Assembly: GCF_964199755.1 (NCBI RefSeq)
Contig: NC_133901.1
Location: 12,353,556 to 12,417,555, forward strand
DNA from: Larus michahellis
Taxonomy: Eukaryota > Chordata > Aves > Charadriiformes > Laridae
Direction: 5' to 3'
Length of the DNA stretch: 64,000 bases
Part shown: positions 24,701 through 39,700 of the stretch, one piece after another
Numbering within the stretch: position 1 is the first letter of the stretch
Layout: each line of letters opens with the position of its first letter
Position numbers and translations under genes: made by a program
The notes under the pieces: model-generated
Told to the model about the DNA's origin: nothing
Seen by the model: only the letters and a program-made list of their open reading frames with translations
Database searches by the model: none

Positions 24701-27700
24701 GAGAATCTGGAGGCATGAGCTTTATGTGTTCCAGAAGCTATGACTTGGAGCTTGTCTCATTCCTACTGGAGGTAGAAGAATGTAGGTTGTTTTCAGGGAG
24801 ATAGCATAAATTTGAGATAGCATTTTATTTTTCTGCTTTAAAACATGAGTCGGCAAAAAACTTGCATAAACCGCTAAGAGACAACAGCTTTCAGGTCCTG
24901 TTGGCATGTGACTTTAGGGCAAGCTGCTCATCCTCTTCGGATCTGCAGAAGTTACACATGCAGACATGGTAGTTTGAAGTTGATTTCATGTCTGATTTCA
25001 GCATGAGAGCGGTACACAGGCTTCAGAAAATCTGCCATTTTGTCTTTGAAGTGCTCAGTTTGTTTCCCAGCTCTGCTATCATCTTGGACCTTAAGCTTTG
25101 CTCAGGCACTCGGATATTGTGTTGTCTGGATTGAATCCTCTTTCTCCTCTGTCTTTTCTTTTGGTAAACTTGAGGAGAAAGAAAAGGGTATATGTTTAAG
25201 CCTGTCTTGCTGGAGATGTCTGTGTACAGAATAACATCAGCCTCTGCACAGACACCCATCTCAGCTATGGCCGGTGGTGCTGCTCTGCTTAGAGGTTACT
25301 GAACAACAGCCATGTTACCTGAATTCAGGTGCCTCTTGCTGTACTTCAAATTGTCAAAAAACCTTATTTTTCTTACAGAATGCTTTTTAAGATGATGATG
25401 AATTAAAGCCAGTTTCACGTTAGTGTTCAGTAGTTCTGACTTTATGAGCAGAAAGTACAGTAGTTCCAGCATGGGACAAGAGAGGACCCTTGACTGGGAG
25501 CTGTCTTTTAGCGTCTCCCTTCAATGCAGTATTCCGGTGGGGCTGAGCCCCTTGGGAGTCAGTGAATGAGAATCAGTCCTCCTTTGGTACTCTCTGTATG
25601 AATGCTGCAGGTTTGCACCCCTTTCAGCAGCTGAACTGCCCTGTATAATACATGCGGCGGGGCAGGGGGGAACAATCCTTTGAACACATGTAGTGACAGC
25701 TTGTGTATGAGGTACAACTCTTGTAGTACAAATAGGGATTTAAAATTGATCCAGCAGAGGGCGTATATTTTTTTACTGTCCCCTGCTCAGAGCCTTCTGT
25801 TTCCTCACTTACACGAGTGCTTTTGAAAGTGAGACAGTGCGCTCCATTTGAGAAGTGTGCGAGCTGCTGGTGCAGGCTCAGCGGGCTTGTCTGAGGGAGC
25901 GCCGGGCTCCTGGAGTTGGTGTGATGCCCTCTGGGAACAGAGAGGTTGAGCTGAAGAAAGTCTTTGGGGTTGAGTCAGCCTTGTCCAATTTCTCTTTTTA
26001 GGTAAAGAGAGATGATACTGGTGCAATACATGTCACTAAGCAGAGGCAGCTTCATCTACACTATGACCTCATCAACTTTACTGTAAGTCTCAATACTATA
26101 GAATGGTTAACTTTTTTTTTTTGCACTAGTTTCCTTATATACGTATCTCAATACATTTACATAGAATAGTTCTATTTTTTTGGCGTTACAAATGTAGCAT
26201 AAGAGCCGTCTGTGTTTAGCTGGGGCTAACTAACTGAAAATGTCCTTAAACTTGAGACTCAGTGGAAAACCAGCACAAGTGAAATAGCAAGTAGTAGCTA
26301 AAGGATAAAGAATTAGTAGCATGGAGGCAAAAATATGGCCCTTTCTTGGCAAGGAGGGGTGGCCTTGTTGAGGAAATATTTTCAAGAGCCAGAGAGAACC
26401 TGGCAGGAAAGATTTTTATTCTATAGTCTCACTAAAAAGAATGCAAACCTCTACGTAATCGGCTCCGTAGAAGTCTGGTGTTCCCATACATGAGTGCTTG
26501 CTAAAGCACCATAATTGTTTGATGCTTTCAACAACAAAAAAAAATTGTTCAATTCTAAAACACTTTAAAGAATACAGCGAGTGAAACATGAAATGCCAAA
26601 ATACCCAGATGGACATCCACATCAGCTAGAACTCGAGGTTTGTTAACAAATATGCTTGGCTGTTAGAAAAAAAAAAATAATTTAAAAGCAGCAAAAAAAG
26701 CCTTTTTATTTGTGGGTTTTGGGGCATAAAAGTAGAAGCCACAGAATGTGGATGACAGGCTTTGAGTTAAACCTAGATGTATTTTTTTCTCTTTTTAATG
26801 CCTCCTGATGCCATATTTGCCTCCTAAGGTATTTGACGACAAGTGTTGTAGTAGTCTTGGTTTTGAGACCTTTGGATAGAAAGTGTGCTGGAGCATAAGT
26901 AGTGCACCAACTCTGGTGGGTTGCTGTTTGTCTACAGGTGTTTTCTGTGAAGAAGGTTCCTTGTAATTTTTCTCAGTGTTAAAGCTGATACTCCAGAAGG
27001 AGCCTCCCTGTCTCCGCCTTTGGAGTTATGCGTGGGTGCTCTTGTGAAGTAACCGTGTATAGTAACAAAGCGACGAGCCATCCTAGAACTTCCAGTGTTG
27101 ATACTTGGGGATGTGGCCAGAGCCTGTTCAGTTGGCCTCTAATTGTGTATGCATTGCTGAAACCTGAAATTTGTTGCTTTTCCAGTGGATAAACTCACGG
27201 ACAGCAGTGCTTCTGGACAGTGTGGAGAAACTGCATGTTATAGATCGTCAGACGCAGGAGGAGCTGGAGACCATAGAGATCTCGGAAGTTCAGCTAGTCT
27301 ACAACAGCAGCCACTTCAAATCGCTGGCTACGGGAGGCAACGTCAGCGAAGCCCTGGTAGGCACAAATGACCCGCTCATGTTAGGTAATTCTGGTTTGGA
27401 TACGCCCTAAGTGGAAGCCTGGAACTTCAGAAAAAAAGCCTTTTTGGAGCATCTCAGAAGTCATACGTGGTGTTGGTGTGGCCAACTGACAGATCACATT
27501 TCCTTTTGTGCATTGTTGTTTTTAGGAGCTGCTCTTAAGTTACCAAGCTTTGGAATACTCTGTACAGGAGAAAAGCTGATGTGCTTTATTTTTCAAGAGA
27601 CTCCTATAGGCTTTTCTGCTGTGTATGCCACAAATACCCTCCTGTAGCAATGCCTGTGCAGTACATGCGTTCCCTGCCCTCATCTCATAGTTTGTCATGC

Positions 27701-30700
27701 AGGGGTAGAGCGGACGAAACATAGTACCTGCACTTCTGGGCACTACGCTTCTTTCTTGTTTGAAGTAAGAAACCCAAAACATCCATATAACTGGAAGTTG
27801 CAACACTTCAAATATTGTGTTTTCTACTTTTTCCTCTTTTGTTTATTTGTTTTATTTTGACTTTCATGCCTTTTTTTTAATTTTTTTTTTTGGACCCTGG
27901 CCCGTGTGGTGTCTGACATGTTTTATTCCTACAGTAGGTGTTAATTTCAGTGCCTCCTGAGAGCTCCTGTAACCCACCTGTGCCTTTTGCAGCAGACTCA
28001 CTTTGACGTGGTATTTGTATTGCACTGTGGAGGGGTTTTTAAGGCCGTGGTTGCGGGGCACATTGTTGCTTTCAGTAGAAAATCAGTGTTTCTCTATTTT
28101 GGAAAAAAATTGCCAAGAGTGTGTGTAAGGAAAGGGCCTTCCGTCCTTGCATTCAAGCCTCCCAGTGCTTCACCAGAGATAGCCCAGGGGTTCTGAAGCT
28201 CCACAGCTGGACGATGCGGTTCCTATTCTATTCTAGCATTGCCCTGTGAGACTTGCTGACCCAAACAGTTAGCAGAAGGCTCATGTGGGTCTGTAGTTTG
28301 GATCAGGAACTTCAAGCCCAGCATATAGTCATGACTCAGCTGCAGAAGCCCAGGGAGAAAGGCCTTCAATGCAGGATGGCAGGATTTCATAAAAAAAGAC
28401 CTTTCTCTCATGGTTCCCATTCTGCACCAAGGGACAGAGTGCTTCTTCCAGCCAGATCTGTGAGGAGTCTTTGCCTTTTGAGCTACATAGCTGCTGCTTA
28501 TCTGGCTTTCACTGCTTTATCTGCTTCATGCTGCTAGCATTGCTGTCATTCTTTCTGCTGTGTACTGTACACATTCAGATGTGTACTGGGGAAGAAAGAG
28601 TCAGAAGGTGGAGTCTAGTGTGAGTTAGCTTATGCCACATGATCTGGAACTGGCCAGGCACAACCTCACAGAACATAGCTAGAGATTGGCACTGAGGTGC
28701 TATACGAGCTCTGCTGGCTAGGATATGTCATTATCCAGAGCTTTTCACTCACTTCCAGAAACTCTGCAGTGCCCTGTGAGGACTTCTGGTGGTTACCATT
28801 AAAGCCAGAGACATGTGGCTTGAAAAAACTGGGCCCAAATAAGTGCTGCCTGTTAAAGTGCTCTTCTAAGTCTAGAAAAGACCCCTGCTTAATTCACAGA
28901 CTGTAAGTGGCAGATGAGATCTGAAGTCTATAATGCCATTTTGAAATACTGAGGATGTGAAACAGGCAGTCTCTTCCCTTGCATTGCAGTAGGAATTGCA
29001 AGACAACCTATTCCAGAGCAATTCAAGTCAAGGACAATTTCTGATGGGAAGCTGCTTTTTTCTCTCCCCATGACTGAGAGGATCAGAAATATACCTTTTC
29101 CTGTGTTAGTTCTGCAGACACTCTGGAAGGCAAATCTTAGATGAGGCTGCTACTCCCATAAGAGATATCCTGGTTTCAAAGATGCCTGGGTTTGTGAATG
29201 AAGACCATCAGACCCTGTTCTACTGCAGCATCTAAAGAAAGATGCAGGGAATATCTGCTATTTCAGCCTTGGGTTGTGTGCTGAGCAGGTGGAAGTGTTG
29301 TTATGGTAGTCCCTGGAATGGGCACACTTTTCAGCAGTGGGAAGAGATCTGGGAAGCTTCCCTACCTGGCCAGACTGAGAAAAGTACAGGACAAACTGCT
29401 CTTCCCTGCGTTAACTGTGCAGCAGAGTAGGAAGCAAGCGCTGCCCATGCACTGTGGTAAAATCTATACTTTTGATGTGACCCTCCATTTCTCACACTGT
29501 AAATGTGCCCATAATACAGCCTTTTGAATACTGGTCACTGGCATTCAAACTTCTGTTGTAGCAGCTCTCACTTCAGTAACATTCCTTCCATCTATGTCTC
29601 CTTGACATTGGCTTTTGAGGAAGATTTGTGAAGAAGCAGATGGCAACTAAAGAGCCCCCATAACTTTTTTGCATCTGAGGATAGACACAGAGCACTTACT
29701 CCGTCGTGTTTTCTGGGCAGCTAGAGCTCAGTAGCACTTTAAACTGCATTCGCGAGCAGGAAGGAGCGACAGCAGAGCTTTTTTACTTCCTACTGCTCAG
29801 CAATCTGTGGTGTTCTCTCCTAATCCTCGTTTTGATTTCTGAATTACAAAGTGTCTCTAAAGTTCAAGTGTATGTATGCTTCTTGGGAAATTTTACAAAA
29901 ACAAAAAGCAATTTTACTTACATGTACTTTTTCTCCCTGTAGGCATTGGTTGGAGAGAAAGCTTGTTATCAGTCCATCAGCAGCTGTGGCGGTCAGGTCT
30001 TTTACCTTGGAACGAAGGTAAATGTAGAGAGTTTTTAATAAAAATGCAGGGCATTCACTGTTGATGGTAGTTCATTTTCTGGAGAAGGGCAATTTCTTAT
30101 TCTATGGAGATGTGAATCAGGGGTGGGTTCTTTGTGCGCTTATGTTGTGGGATTAAAGAAATGTGCAATAATTTGTTCTCAGCCAAGGTATGGGCTAAGT
30201 AAGACATTGTCATAGTTTCACAGTATCCTGGTTCATGCTGCTTAAAGGTAGACTTAGCATTACCTTACTGACATCTCCTCTGTCCTAAATGCGCTAGTGA
30301 GTAAACAGAAGAAAATAAGACAATAAGGAAAACTAGACTCTGTTGCATGGAATGATAAAAGGAATATCCTTTTCACTTTTCCTGTCCTGCAGTGCAGGCT
30401 GTCTGCGAAAAGGCAGAGAGAGGTGGCCTGCAGGATGGCATGCGGACGTAGGGGAAAAAGTGATGAGGGGTGGTATCTTGGAGGTCATGTAGAGGATGTT
30501 TTCTGTTAAATATAAGCATATAATTTATTCCTGCCGTGCCAAGCTTGAGGATTGCTTTACTTAGCTTCATCTAAGCTTCATAGTACCATCATGCTCTGCT
30601 GGGTCTGGGGTACCACAGGCTGCGTAAGCAACTGTAAGTAACTTTTTTTTTTTCTTCCTTTTTTAGTCTGTTCACGTCATGACATTGAGAAGCTGGAGAG

Positions 30701-33700
30701 AGGTACGCTGAGAGGAAAACTGTACAACTTAGTAGGTTTGAATTCCTTAAATACAGCATGAGAGGGGGGAGCATTTGTGAAGCATGTCCTGAGCGCTGTG
30801 TTCAGGATCCCCGATTGCTACGCACAGCCAGCACCGTAGGTACACTGCCTTCCATGGTGGGATGCTATGGGACTCCTGCTTACATGAGCTTGCAGGCTGA
30901 ATGGAGACCTTGTTCTCCCAAGCAAGACACAATGCCTCGCCATGTTTCAGCTTCTGTTAACAAGGCAGGGTTAGTGCAAGGTATGTCTTTGGAGGGCTGT
31001 GTAAGTGTAAGCCTTCTATCTGCCAGATAAACATACAGGAGTGGAAGGAAATCTGGTTTGCTATATTTCATCTCCAGCTACTGCAGGAATTACACCGTAA
31101 AATTCATCAAAGACTACCTTGAAAGTTAATTGGATTTTAGATCCTTGTTTCTGTTGGTAGAAGACTCTTATTTTTTTGAACATTGTTTCTCTGACAGCTG
31201 AAACCCTATCAAGTTCCACACTAAAGTTCTTGGTGATCTATTTATGTCTATTTGTTCCTGCGTTGTTCTTGTCTCTTGAGTTAAACAGCAGGTTTTCCTT
31301 TCTGGATTATAACTTTGCAGTATGTATATTCAGTGTATGCATGTTCTCGCTCAGACTTTGTTTTGCGAGACTAAGCAAAGCTCTTTCATCATCCTCTTGT
31401 GAGAATACCTTCCCATTCCTTTCTTTCTTCATAGTCACTGTTCTCCGCACCTCCTTTGTGCTTGATTTCTTGAGTATACATAAACACTTTGGCACATATT
31501 ACTCTGGGTAGGGTCTTACAAGTGCCATGCACAATGTCACCTGTTCTTTGCGTTCTCTGCCAGATAACATCATTCCTCACCCATCCTTGGGGCTCGTTTT
31601 GCTGTTCCTTTGGCTACATTATTATGTCTGTGGCTTCTGGCACTCTGGAGATTCACCAGTACCCCATAGCCAAACTCTTATTTCTGCTCTAAGTTGCTCG
31701 TACCATTGGACTCTTACTTCTGTTCATTCATTCTTCGCTCATACTTCTAATAACCAGCCTTAGGGGTCATCCTGTTGTTTCTGTCTTTCTTGTCAGCTGT
31801 CTCATATTACATATTGACAGTTGGTAACCAGCAAACTTCATTAGTAAATTCAGCTTATGCCAAATTATTTGACCAAATCATTATGTAGAAGGGGGCTTCA
31901 AGGCTGATTCTCAGGGAACTCCCCAATAATTTTTTTTCCAGTCTCATATTTCTCCTTGAAGCAACAACCTTCACCATTTTTCCTCTTACCTGCTTTATGG
32001 CTCTTGTACACATCCAGGGTGATAAGTTCCTCCATGTGACTCTATTGAACTTTGATACAATTGCTGCTTTTTGTTACCAAGATCACTTTCCGCTGCTAAT
32101 TCTCCCTCCAGCCATTCACTGCTTCTAGTAAACTGTTAATGAAAAGTCTTGCTTTGACCAATGTTTTAATGTGCTGGTTTTCCTAGAATTCAGAAGTCAG
32201 TCACAACTTATATGCTCTGAGCCAACCTCCTTCTAATTACTTTGTAGTTTCTGATGTGCTGGAGGCCTCGTTATTGTAGGGGACTTTCTCAGGAGTTGCA
32301 ATGGAGTGTGTGAGGTATTAGGGTGTCAAGCTGAGAGTTCTTGCTGCAGTACACAATGCTGGTCTGAGACTCAGGATCTCTCTTCCCTGAAAGAGTGCTT
32401 TAACATTTTTACCTGGCATAAGAAGACTAGTGGTTAGTGGTGCTCAGCCTTCTGTGCTAATGATTCCTTAAAGTAGAAGACTCGTGACCTACTTCAGTCC
32501 TTGTTGACTGTGAACTCAGAAGAAAACCAAAGGTAGGATGAGTACGCCTGTACGCTGAAAACATGGCAGAGCTTTTTGTTGTGCTCTAAGTGATGGGGCA
32601 AGGACAGGGAATGGAAAGCTTTTATTGTGATTGCAGACACTCACTGATACTGTGGGTCTCCATCCATCTAGCGTCTGACCTAAAATGCAGCCCACAGGGA
32701 CTTGATGTACTGGGCCCTGACATTTCTTAGTCTTTTTTTAACTGCCCAGCAGAAAATGTGTGTGTGAGAGAATCTTTTTGAGATACTGTCCTTTACTGCA
32801 ATGTGTTGAGAGCTGCTGACGTTTCCTGTCCCCTTGCTGTCAGGGATCATGACTCGCTACTGGTAAATGCTGATCTTAAGTGTGAGGGGGATCATCTTTT
32901 GTGTAATACTAAGGTCCGGTATGACTTGTTATTTTAGAGAGTTGATCACCTGCTGAAACAAGAGCGTCTCACTGATGCCCTGGCTCTAGCTTGGTCTTTT
33001 TATGAAGGTAAAGCAAAGGCTGTAGTAGGTAAGTTTTGTTGGTGTGTGTTGTGTTTTGTTTTTTTTAATTGAAACCACTAGTGAAGGTTTCAAACCTATG
33101 CATGTGCTGAAATCACTGTTTCGGGGGGAAAAAAAAAAAAAAAGAGAATTGAATTGAAGAAGAGAAAGTAGGGTTGGGTTTGGCAGAAATAACACCTCTG
33201 ATATGGATTGATTTGGCTTTTTTAGCATCATAAGTCCCTTTAGCAGCCTGCTATTTTCAAATGAAAATCAGACTTGTTACGACTCCTGTCTGTTGTCACT
33301 TTGCCATGAAGGAGGTGGATCCAGGTGGTAGAATATTCCTGAAGGTCATGCATGACCTGTAGGTAATCTTCAGTGTGATGTTCTGTCACCTCTGCCAAGC
33401 AGGTACTTTCATTCAGGTCTCCTCTGACTATACAACTGACTGAAAGAACTGCTGGGGTTTGGCACCATGTTTCCTATAAAGGAGGATGCTTTGCATGCAC
33501 TTAGCTTGTTAGGATAAACATGTTAATTATGCCAGAAATTGTGGCTTGAACGGTCTGATTTGGACCGGACACATTGAATTTTCAGTCAATAACTTCTGAT
33601 GGTTTTGACAGATGGGACTCAAGTTCTCAGGATAAGATCCTCCTGCTGTGAATTTGCTAATATAGGAACATGTGCTTCCTTTAATGCATGGATGTAATGC

Positions 33701-36700
33701 AATTAAGCCACTCGTTTTTCAGTATTCAAAAGAATTACTGTCTTTTTGAGTTGGCATTTGAGAATTGTTTGCTCTTACAGTGTATTTAATTCAGCTTCTT
33801 TGCATGAGAGCATCCTCCAGCAATTAGCCTCATGTACAGTCTTTAACAGCCCTCCATTATTTGTTCTCTCAATGTTAAACAGCACTCAGATCTGTTCTGG
33901 CCATTCCTGTGCTGGAACAGTCTCTACATTGGGAGAATAAGCTCTTCAAAAGAAGAGCAGGCTAAAAGTAGACCACAAAATTGTGTATTTAGATATCTTA
34001 GATATAAGACCTCTCTGTCTTAAGCGTGGTAGTGTTGGCATCTGAACTGTGGGATTTACATGTCCACTTGTAGCTTAGATGAGAAAAGTTTCTTTTTTCC
34101 CTTCCTCATTCTTTCTAGGCTTGTCTGGGGACACGAGCAAGCGGAAAGCAGTCATTGCAGACCGAGTGAGTCACTGATCTCTTCCTAACCGGAGTTTCAT
34201 GTATGCTGATGTGATACTAACTGTCCTTGGACGGGGTGGCTTCTGTCCTCCAGAAGTTAGTCCAACTAACTCTAGAAAGTGTACATGTGCCTCTTGCTAA
34301 GGCTGTGAGCAGGATTTAGGAGAGAGTTGGAAATACCTTTTGGGTAAAGGTGGGGATAAAATCTGCAGCAGTAGCAAAGCAAAATGTGACATTATCATCC
34401 AGGCCTTGAGGTCTCTGGTACCATTTTTGTAGGTAACTCCAGAGTTTCCTGACCTCTGGTTGGCAAGTGTCAATCAGTGTATAACCTGCTGACTCTCAGG
34501 GTGAAAACTTTGCTCCATGTATACATGGACATGGAATAAACTCTTCAACTAGTCCTTTTCAGTTGTTACAGGAATCTGTGTCTGGGAAGGGTGTGTTTAA
34601 AATACATAATTATTGCAATAATTATTCACCTGTACTTTGTTCTTCGTGGATATCTTATTTTCAGGTAAATGAGTGTTAGTATTTAAGATACTATAACTTA
34701 AGCTTTGGGTAAAAACCACGGCCCAGATGAGCTTTGTGCTTCAGGATGTGTTCGTTGGCCTGAAAATTTGCTGGCAGACCGGCTGCCCAGTTTCTCGGTC
34801 AGTTAAAGTTAGCGTAGACCTTCAGTATCCAACTGAGCCACTTTTATGCCATGTCGTGCCATTGCCTCTTGGTAGCCTCTTCCCCCTTCTCCTTCCTGCC
34901 CACAATAGGTCATACCCAAAATGGGACAACAGAGTTTACATTGCTGCCAACCCCCAAGTCAGACTATTAAATGTACTACCAAGTAAGGCCTCTAGTGTAG
35001 GATGTGAGTGAATTTTCTTGTTTATTGTAATTCAGATGGTTGAAATCCTTCTCCATTACGCCGATCGGACTTTGAAGAAATGTCCTGACCAAGGAAAAAT
35101 CCAGGTTATGGAACAACATTTTCAGGTATGGTGCTCTAGAGGACTCTCTTGTATAGATCTTTTGAATTTTTCAATCAGACCTTGCTTTGCTGCAAAAATT
35201 ACTTGTCTATTTTTGAAAAATATCGCTGTGGTTCGCCTGAACTCTCACCTCTGTTGTGTGCTCTAATGAAATCAGGACTTAGTCACAGTCAGGTGGCAGA
35301 GTAGAACCTGTACAGCCTCTGTCCTCTGCAGAAGGGTGATTAGAGCTTTTGTCCATATGAAAGAGCATATGGGAAAACCTGTAACCATGCCAGCTACCAG
35401 CTGACTCAGATAACTCATTGATTCTGCTCTGTGTTGGCCAGGCTTCATTTTGTGCTCTGCAGGATTTTTGCCAGTCCCTACAGCTTTTTTTGTGTTTTCT
35501 TCCGCAGGACGTGGTGCCTGTCATAGTTGATTACAGTCTCTTACTCCAGCGCACGTAAGTCTGAGTTTGCAAGCCTGTCTCCCAAGGTGGACCTCCAACC
35601 CATGTAGTCCTGAGTGCTGTCTCCTATAATACCACATGGTTTAGAGGAATTCTATCGTATCATATATCACAGTTTAGAGGAACGCGTAAAAACTGATACT
35701 AAAGTCAGGGTACTCAGTACTCAAAGAAAAGCGCATCTTAAATTTTCATTGATGTGTTGAGGAAGAAAAGTTTGCCTCAAACTGTTTCCCCAACACCAGC
35801 TGCCTTGATAGATTTTCCTATTGTCATTATTTCCCCTCCAACAGCAGGGGTGTTTTGTGCTGCAGCATCCATAGATTTGTTCTGTGCAGTTGCCTGTAAC
35901 TTGCATCAGTATAGGAGCTGAACAGGGCATTCAGCTCCTGAGTTTGAGAAATAGAGAAAATGGAGTTTCATTTGAAGCCCTCAGAAAGTAGATAAGTAAG
36001 GAGATTTTAGTAAGATTATTTGATAACTAAACATTTCTTTCCCTCTAGGGATCTGTTATTTAACCAGATATATGATAAGATGAGTGAGAATTCTGTAGCT
36101 AAAGGCGTCTTTCTGGAGTGCTTGGAGCCATATATCTTAAGTGATAAGCTGATGGGAATCACAGCTCAAGTGATGAAAGACTTGCTGCTTCACTTCCAAG
36201 ACAAGAACAGGTTGGAGAACTTGGAAGCCTGCATTGTGCATATGGATATCACCAGCTTAGACATACAGCAGGTGAGCTGTTGTACTGTATACCGTATTGA
36301 GTTCCTCTGAATACATCACAACGTGCCCTAGTCACTGATGCGAACTGGTTGTGCTTTTAAGCACAGCGTAGCACATGGAAAACAAGGTGTCACCTTTCAG
36401 CAGACAAGATTTATGTAGTCTAAATCATTCATGCCTTTTGGGCGCTAATTTGTAACAGAACTTAACCCTGTGTCCCTGGGATCAAATTCAGTGAATATGG
36501 GAATTCCTTAGCATGGCTGTGTCCATCCTGCATACTCCTACAAACGTGGTTTGCTCCCCCAGTTTGTGTCCTGGGATAGATATCAGCAGTTGAATGGGTT
36601 GGAAACTCCTAGTCCGTCAGGATTAGTCTGATATTCACAATCAGTCTTCCCTGCTTTGAGTGCCTTACCTAAAATCAAAGGCTGCAAGGGCACTAGAAAC

Positions 36701-39700
36701 TGAAGTTGCGTTTGTCAGTTTGGTGCTTGCCAGCCTGCTCTGCTCGGGCGCTAGCTCTTGCATGAGTGGAGCAAGGAGGGGTTCCTGCTGGGTAGTCCTG
36801 TTTTCCTTTGCCAGTTTTTATTTCCACAGCATGGCTTTCCATTCCAAGGAGGGAACTGCTTGGGAGCTTGACAAAATGATTCACTAACCCAGCCAAAAGG
36901 CAAACTAGTGCAATCAAGAGTATCGAAGAACTGATTTTTTTTAAATTTTTTTTATTCCTTAACCTCACTCAGGTTATGAATGTCAGAATCTAAACTGCTA
37001 GATTCCATGTTTGCAGTGTGAGCAATAAGCTGGATACTCCCTTTGGGGATTTGGGGTCCTTGCAGAGACTAGTTTTGCAAGTGGAAATTCTCATTCTGCT
37101 TTAACTCATACTGTCGGACGACGCAAGTGCAGGGACAGAGGTTGTATTTGAGAGACTGGGCAATGAGAAACTGAGCTAAGAGCAGCTGCGTATCTACGTT
37201 GTGCTTTGTTTGCCTTGCAGGTAGTTCTTCTATGCTGGGAAAACCATCTCTATGATGCCATGATCTACGTCTACAACAGTGGGATGAATGACTTCATTAG
37301 TCCTATGGAGGTAGGAAAGATGCCCAGTGCAGTCAGTTATTTGTGTGTTAGCAATGGTCTTCCTGAGAAACAGCATTTCAAACCCAATGCGTTATCTTCA
37401 CGTTCAATGTGTCTATATTCTTTTTTTTTTTTTTTTTTTTTTCATTTCAAGGGAGAAAACAGGTATGATGTATGCAGTTTATTTGACTCAATGCAGTAGA
37501 GGAGCAAAGTAATTTGTAATTACTGTGCTTTAGAACACAAATTTCACTCCTGAGGTACCAATGCTCTGCAGAGTTAGAGCGTGTTAATAAAATAAACATA
37601 AAACAAAAGCGGCAGAAGAGAGTAACATGACGACTTAAGGAGATTGTGCATTTTAAAACTGTCTGCTAACAGCTTTGTTGCTGGTGGTGAGCGTGGCTTA
37701 TGTGGCGTGATGTTCTGAGAAAGCATCAGCTTTCTGTGCAATAGGATTGATGGAGGTGTAGGCGTGAGAGGTTCTGTGGACACCCCATGCTTTTTGTCCT
37801 TCGTACTGTTCTTCCTCTGCTGACACAATAGTATATTAATATGTATTAAAGAGTAACGGAAACAAAGGGTGAACTTAACTGTGTACAGAATTCAGAAAAA
37901 AAGCTAGAAGCAGCCCTTGCATTGAGGCAGGCCGTGTTCTTAGCACTTGGGTGGGATCCGTGTCTGTCAGCAGTAGGACGGGACTCAGGGTGATGCTGTA
38001 ACTGAAGGCCCTGCTGATGCTGGAGTCCTGAAGATGCGCCTGATGTACCAATGGCTCTTGAAGCCTGTAGCTATGACGTCAAGGTGTTTCATGATGGAAG
38101 CCCTGCTGGTATTTTTTCAGTAGTGCTGAAATAGAGAGCTGGAAGTGGGGCTGGTCAGTTATGCTCTGACTCTTACTTCTAGGACTACTGAACGTGCTTT
38201 TTTTTTAGTGCGCCCCGTGCTTAGGATTAGATCTGATTGAATGAAGGCTGTTTTTTCATATGTCATAACAAAGCATCCTTTGCCACATCTTGGTGTCCTC
38301 TGTGCCTTTTAATTGTAAGCCATGGTGAGAAAGCAGAGATCGTGGGGAAGACACCCCATGATCTCTGCTTTAAGACCACGCAGATTTTTTGCCTTGAGCT
38401 GCTTGAGCACTGCTTGCTTTCTTATTACAGAAGCTGTTCAAAGTCATTGCTCCTCCACTGAACGCTGGGAAGTCTCTCACAGGTACAGAATTCTTTCCCT
38501 TTCGGGGTTTCTAGTCTTGATATTTGATGTTTTGAATATCTCTAGTCACTTCCAACAGAGGGATGCAAAAAGGTTCATACCCAATAGAAGGGTCTTGGAG
38601 AACAGAAAAGTGTTCTAGTACTATTTACTATGTGTAAAGCTGCTCGACTCATTGCGTGTAAAACTGCCTTTGTGTCAGATGAGGTGTTTTGCTAACAGCT
38701 GGGAAAAAGAATCGCATGTCTGTATGCTGTCTTGTGAAGAAAAGGTGACAAATAATTTTTGTTTTGTAGATGAGCAGGTGGTAATGGGCAACAAGCTGCT
38801 TGTATATATAAGGTAAGGTTCTTTAGAAAGCGTGTGAGGACCTGACAAATTTTTAACTCACTATAGTTGCATAATCTTAGAGTGTGCTTCAACATCTGAG
38901 AGGCTGCGTAAAATAGCAATGGCTACTTTGTACAGCTGACTTAAAGTTCCAGTGGCTTCTTGTTACACGTTGTGTGAGTGGATAGGATAAAGTTGGAGAC
39001 TTAGAGCTGAAGTTGCTGCTGATATGGCAAGACCATGTCTTTATCTTCAGAATTTGGTTTGAGTGAGGTCTTGTCCTGTGTGTGACACAGCGCTCCGTGT
39101 CCAAGGAGTCCGTAGCCTGAAAAGCTGTATTTTAGCCCTTTCTGCTGTGCCTTTTGGGATAGCTCTGCTGCTTGCTGTGTTGCCTGTCATTTGCAGGAAG
39201 TCATTCTGAGATTGCACAGTAGTGATTAGTTCTACATTACTCTTCTGTAATGGGTAATGCGTTACTTGTTCTGCATTACTCCTGCTTCCTAAAATGCAAG
39301 AGTAAAGATTTTTGTGAGAAATACTGAGTTTCCCTGTTACTTTTCTGCTGTGTAATGGCGTACCTCAGATGCAAATTCATGCAGTGCATTGGCTTATTGT
39401 GTATTAGCAGCAGTGCTGTCTGCAATGCTTGCTTTCATGATTTACAAAATACATTTGTTTGGCTTATTTAAATTATTTTATTTTTTGGCTGTTCTTAATC
39501 TGTTTATTTTATTTTTGGATGTTTTTAATCTGTTTAACGTCAGGATGTAATAAAAATGCCTTTCCTCTCCTTTTCTATAGCTGCTGCTTGGCAGGCCGGG
39601 CATATCCATTGGGCGATATTCCTGAAGATCTGGTACCTTTGGTTAAAAATCAGGTGAGCAACCTTTGAAAAGGAAACTTTCCCAAATGAGGTTTTTAGAA

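Noticed and set aside
25388..25445. C/D-box snoRNA suggested by GATGATGA and TTCTGACT
   Set aside because: No complementary terminal stem and no C'/D' pair.
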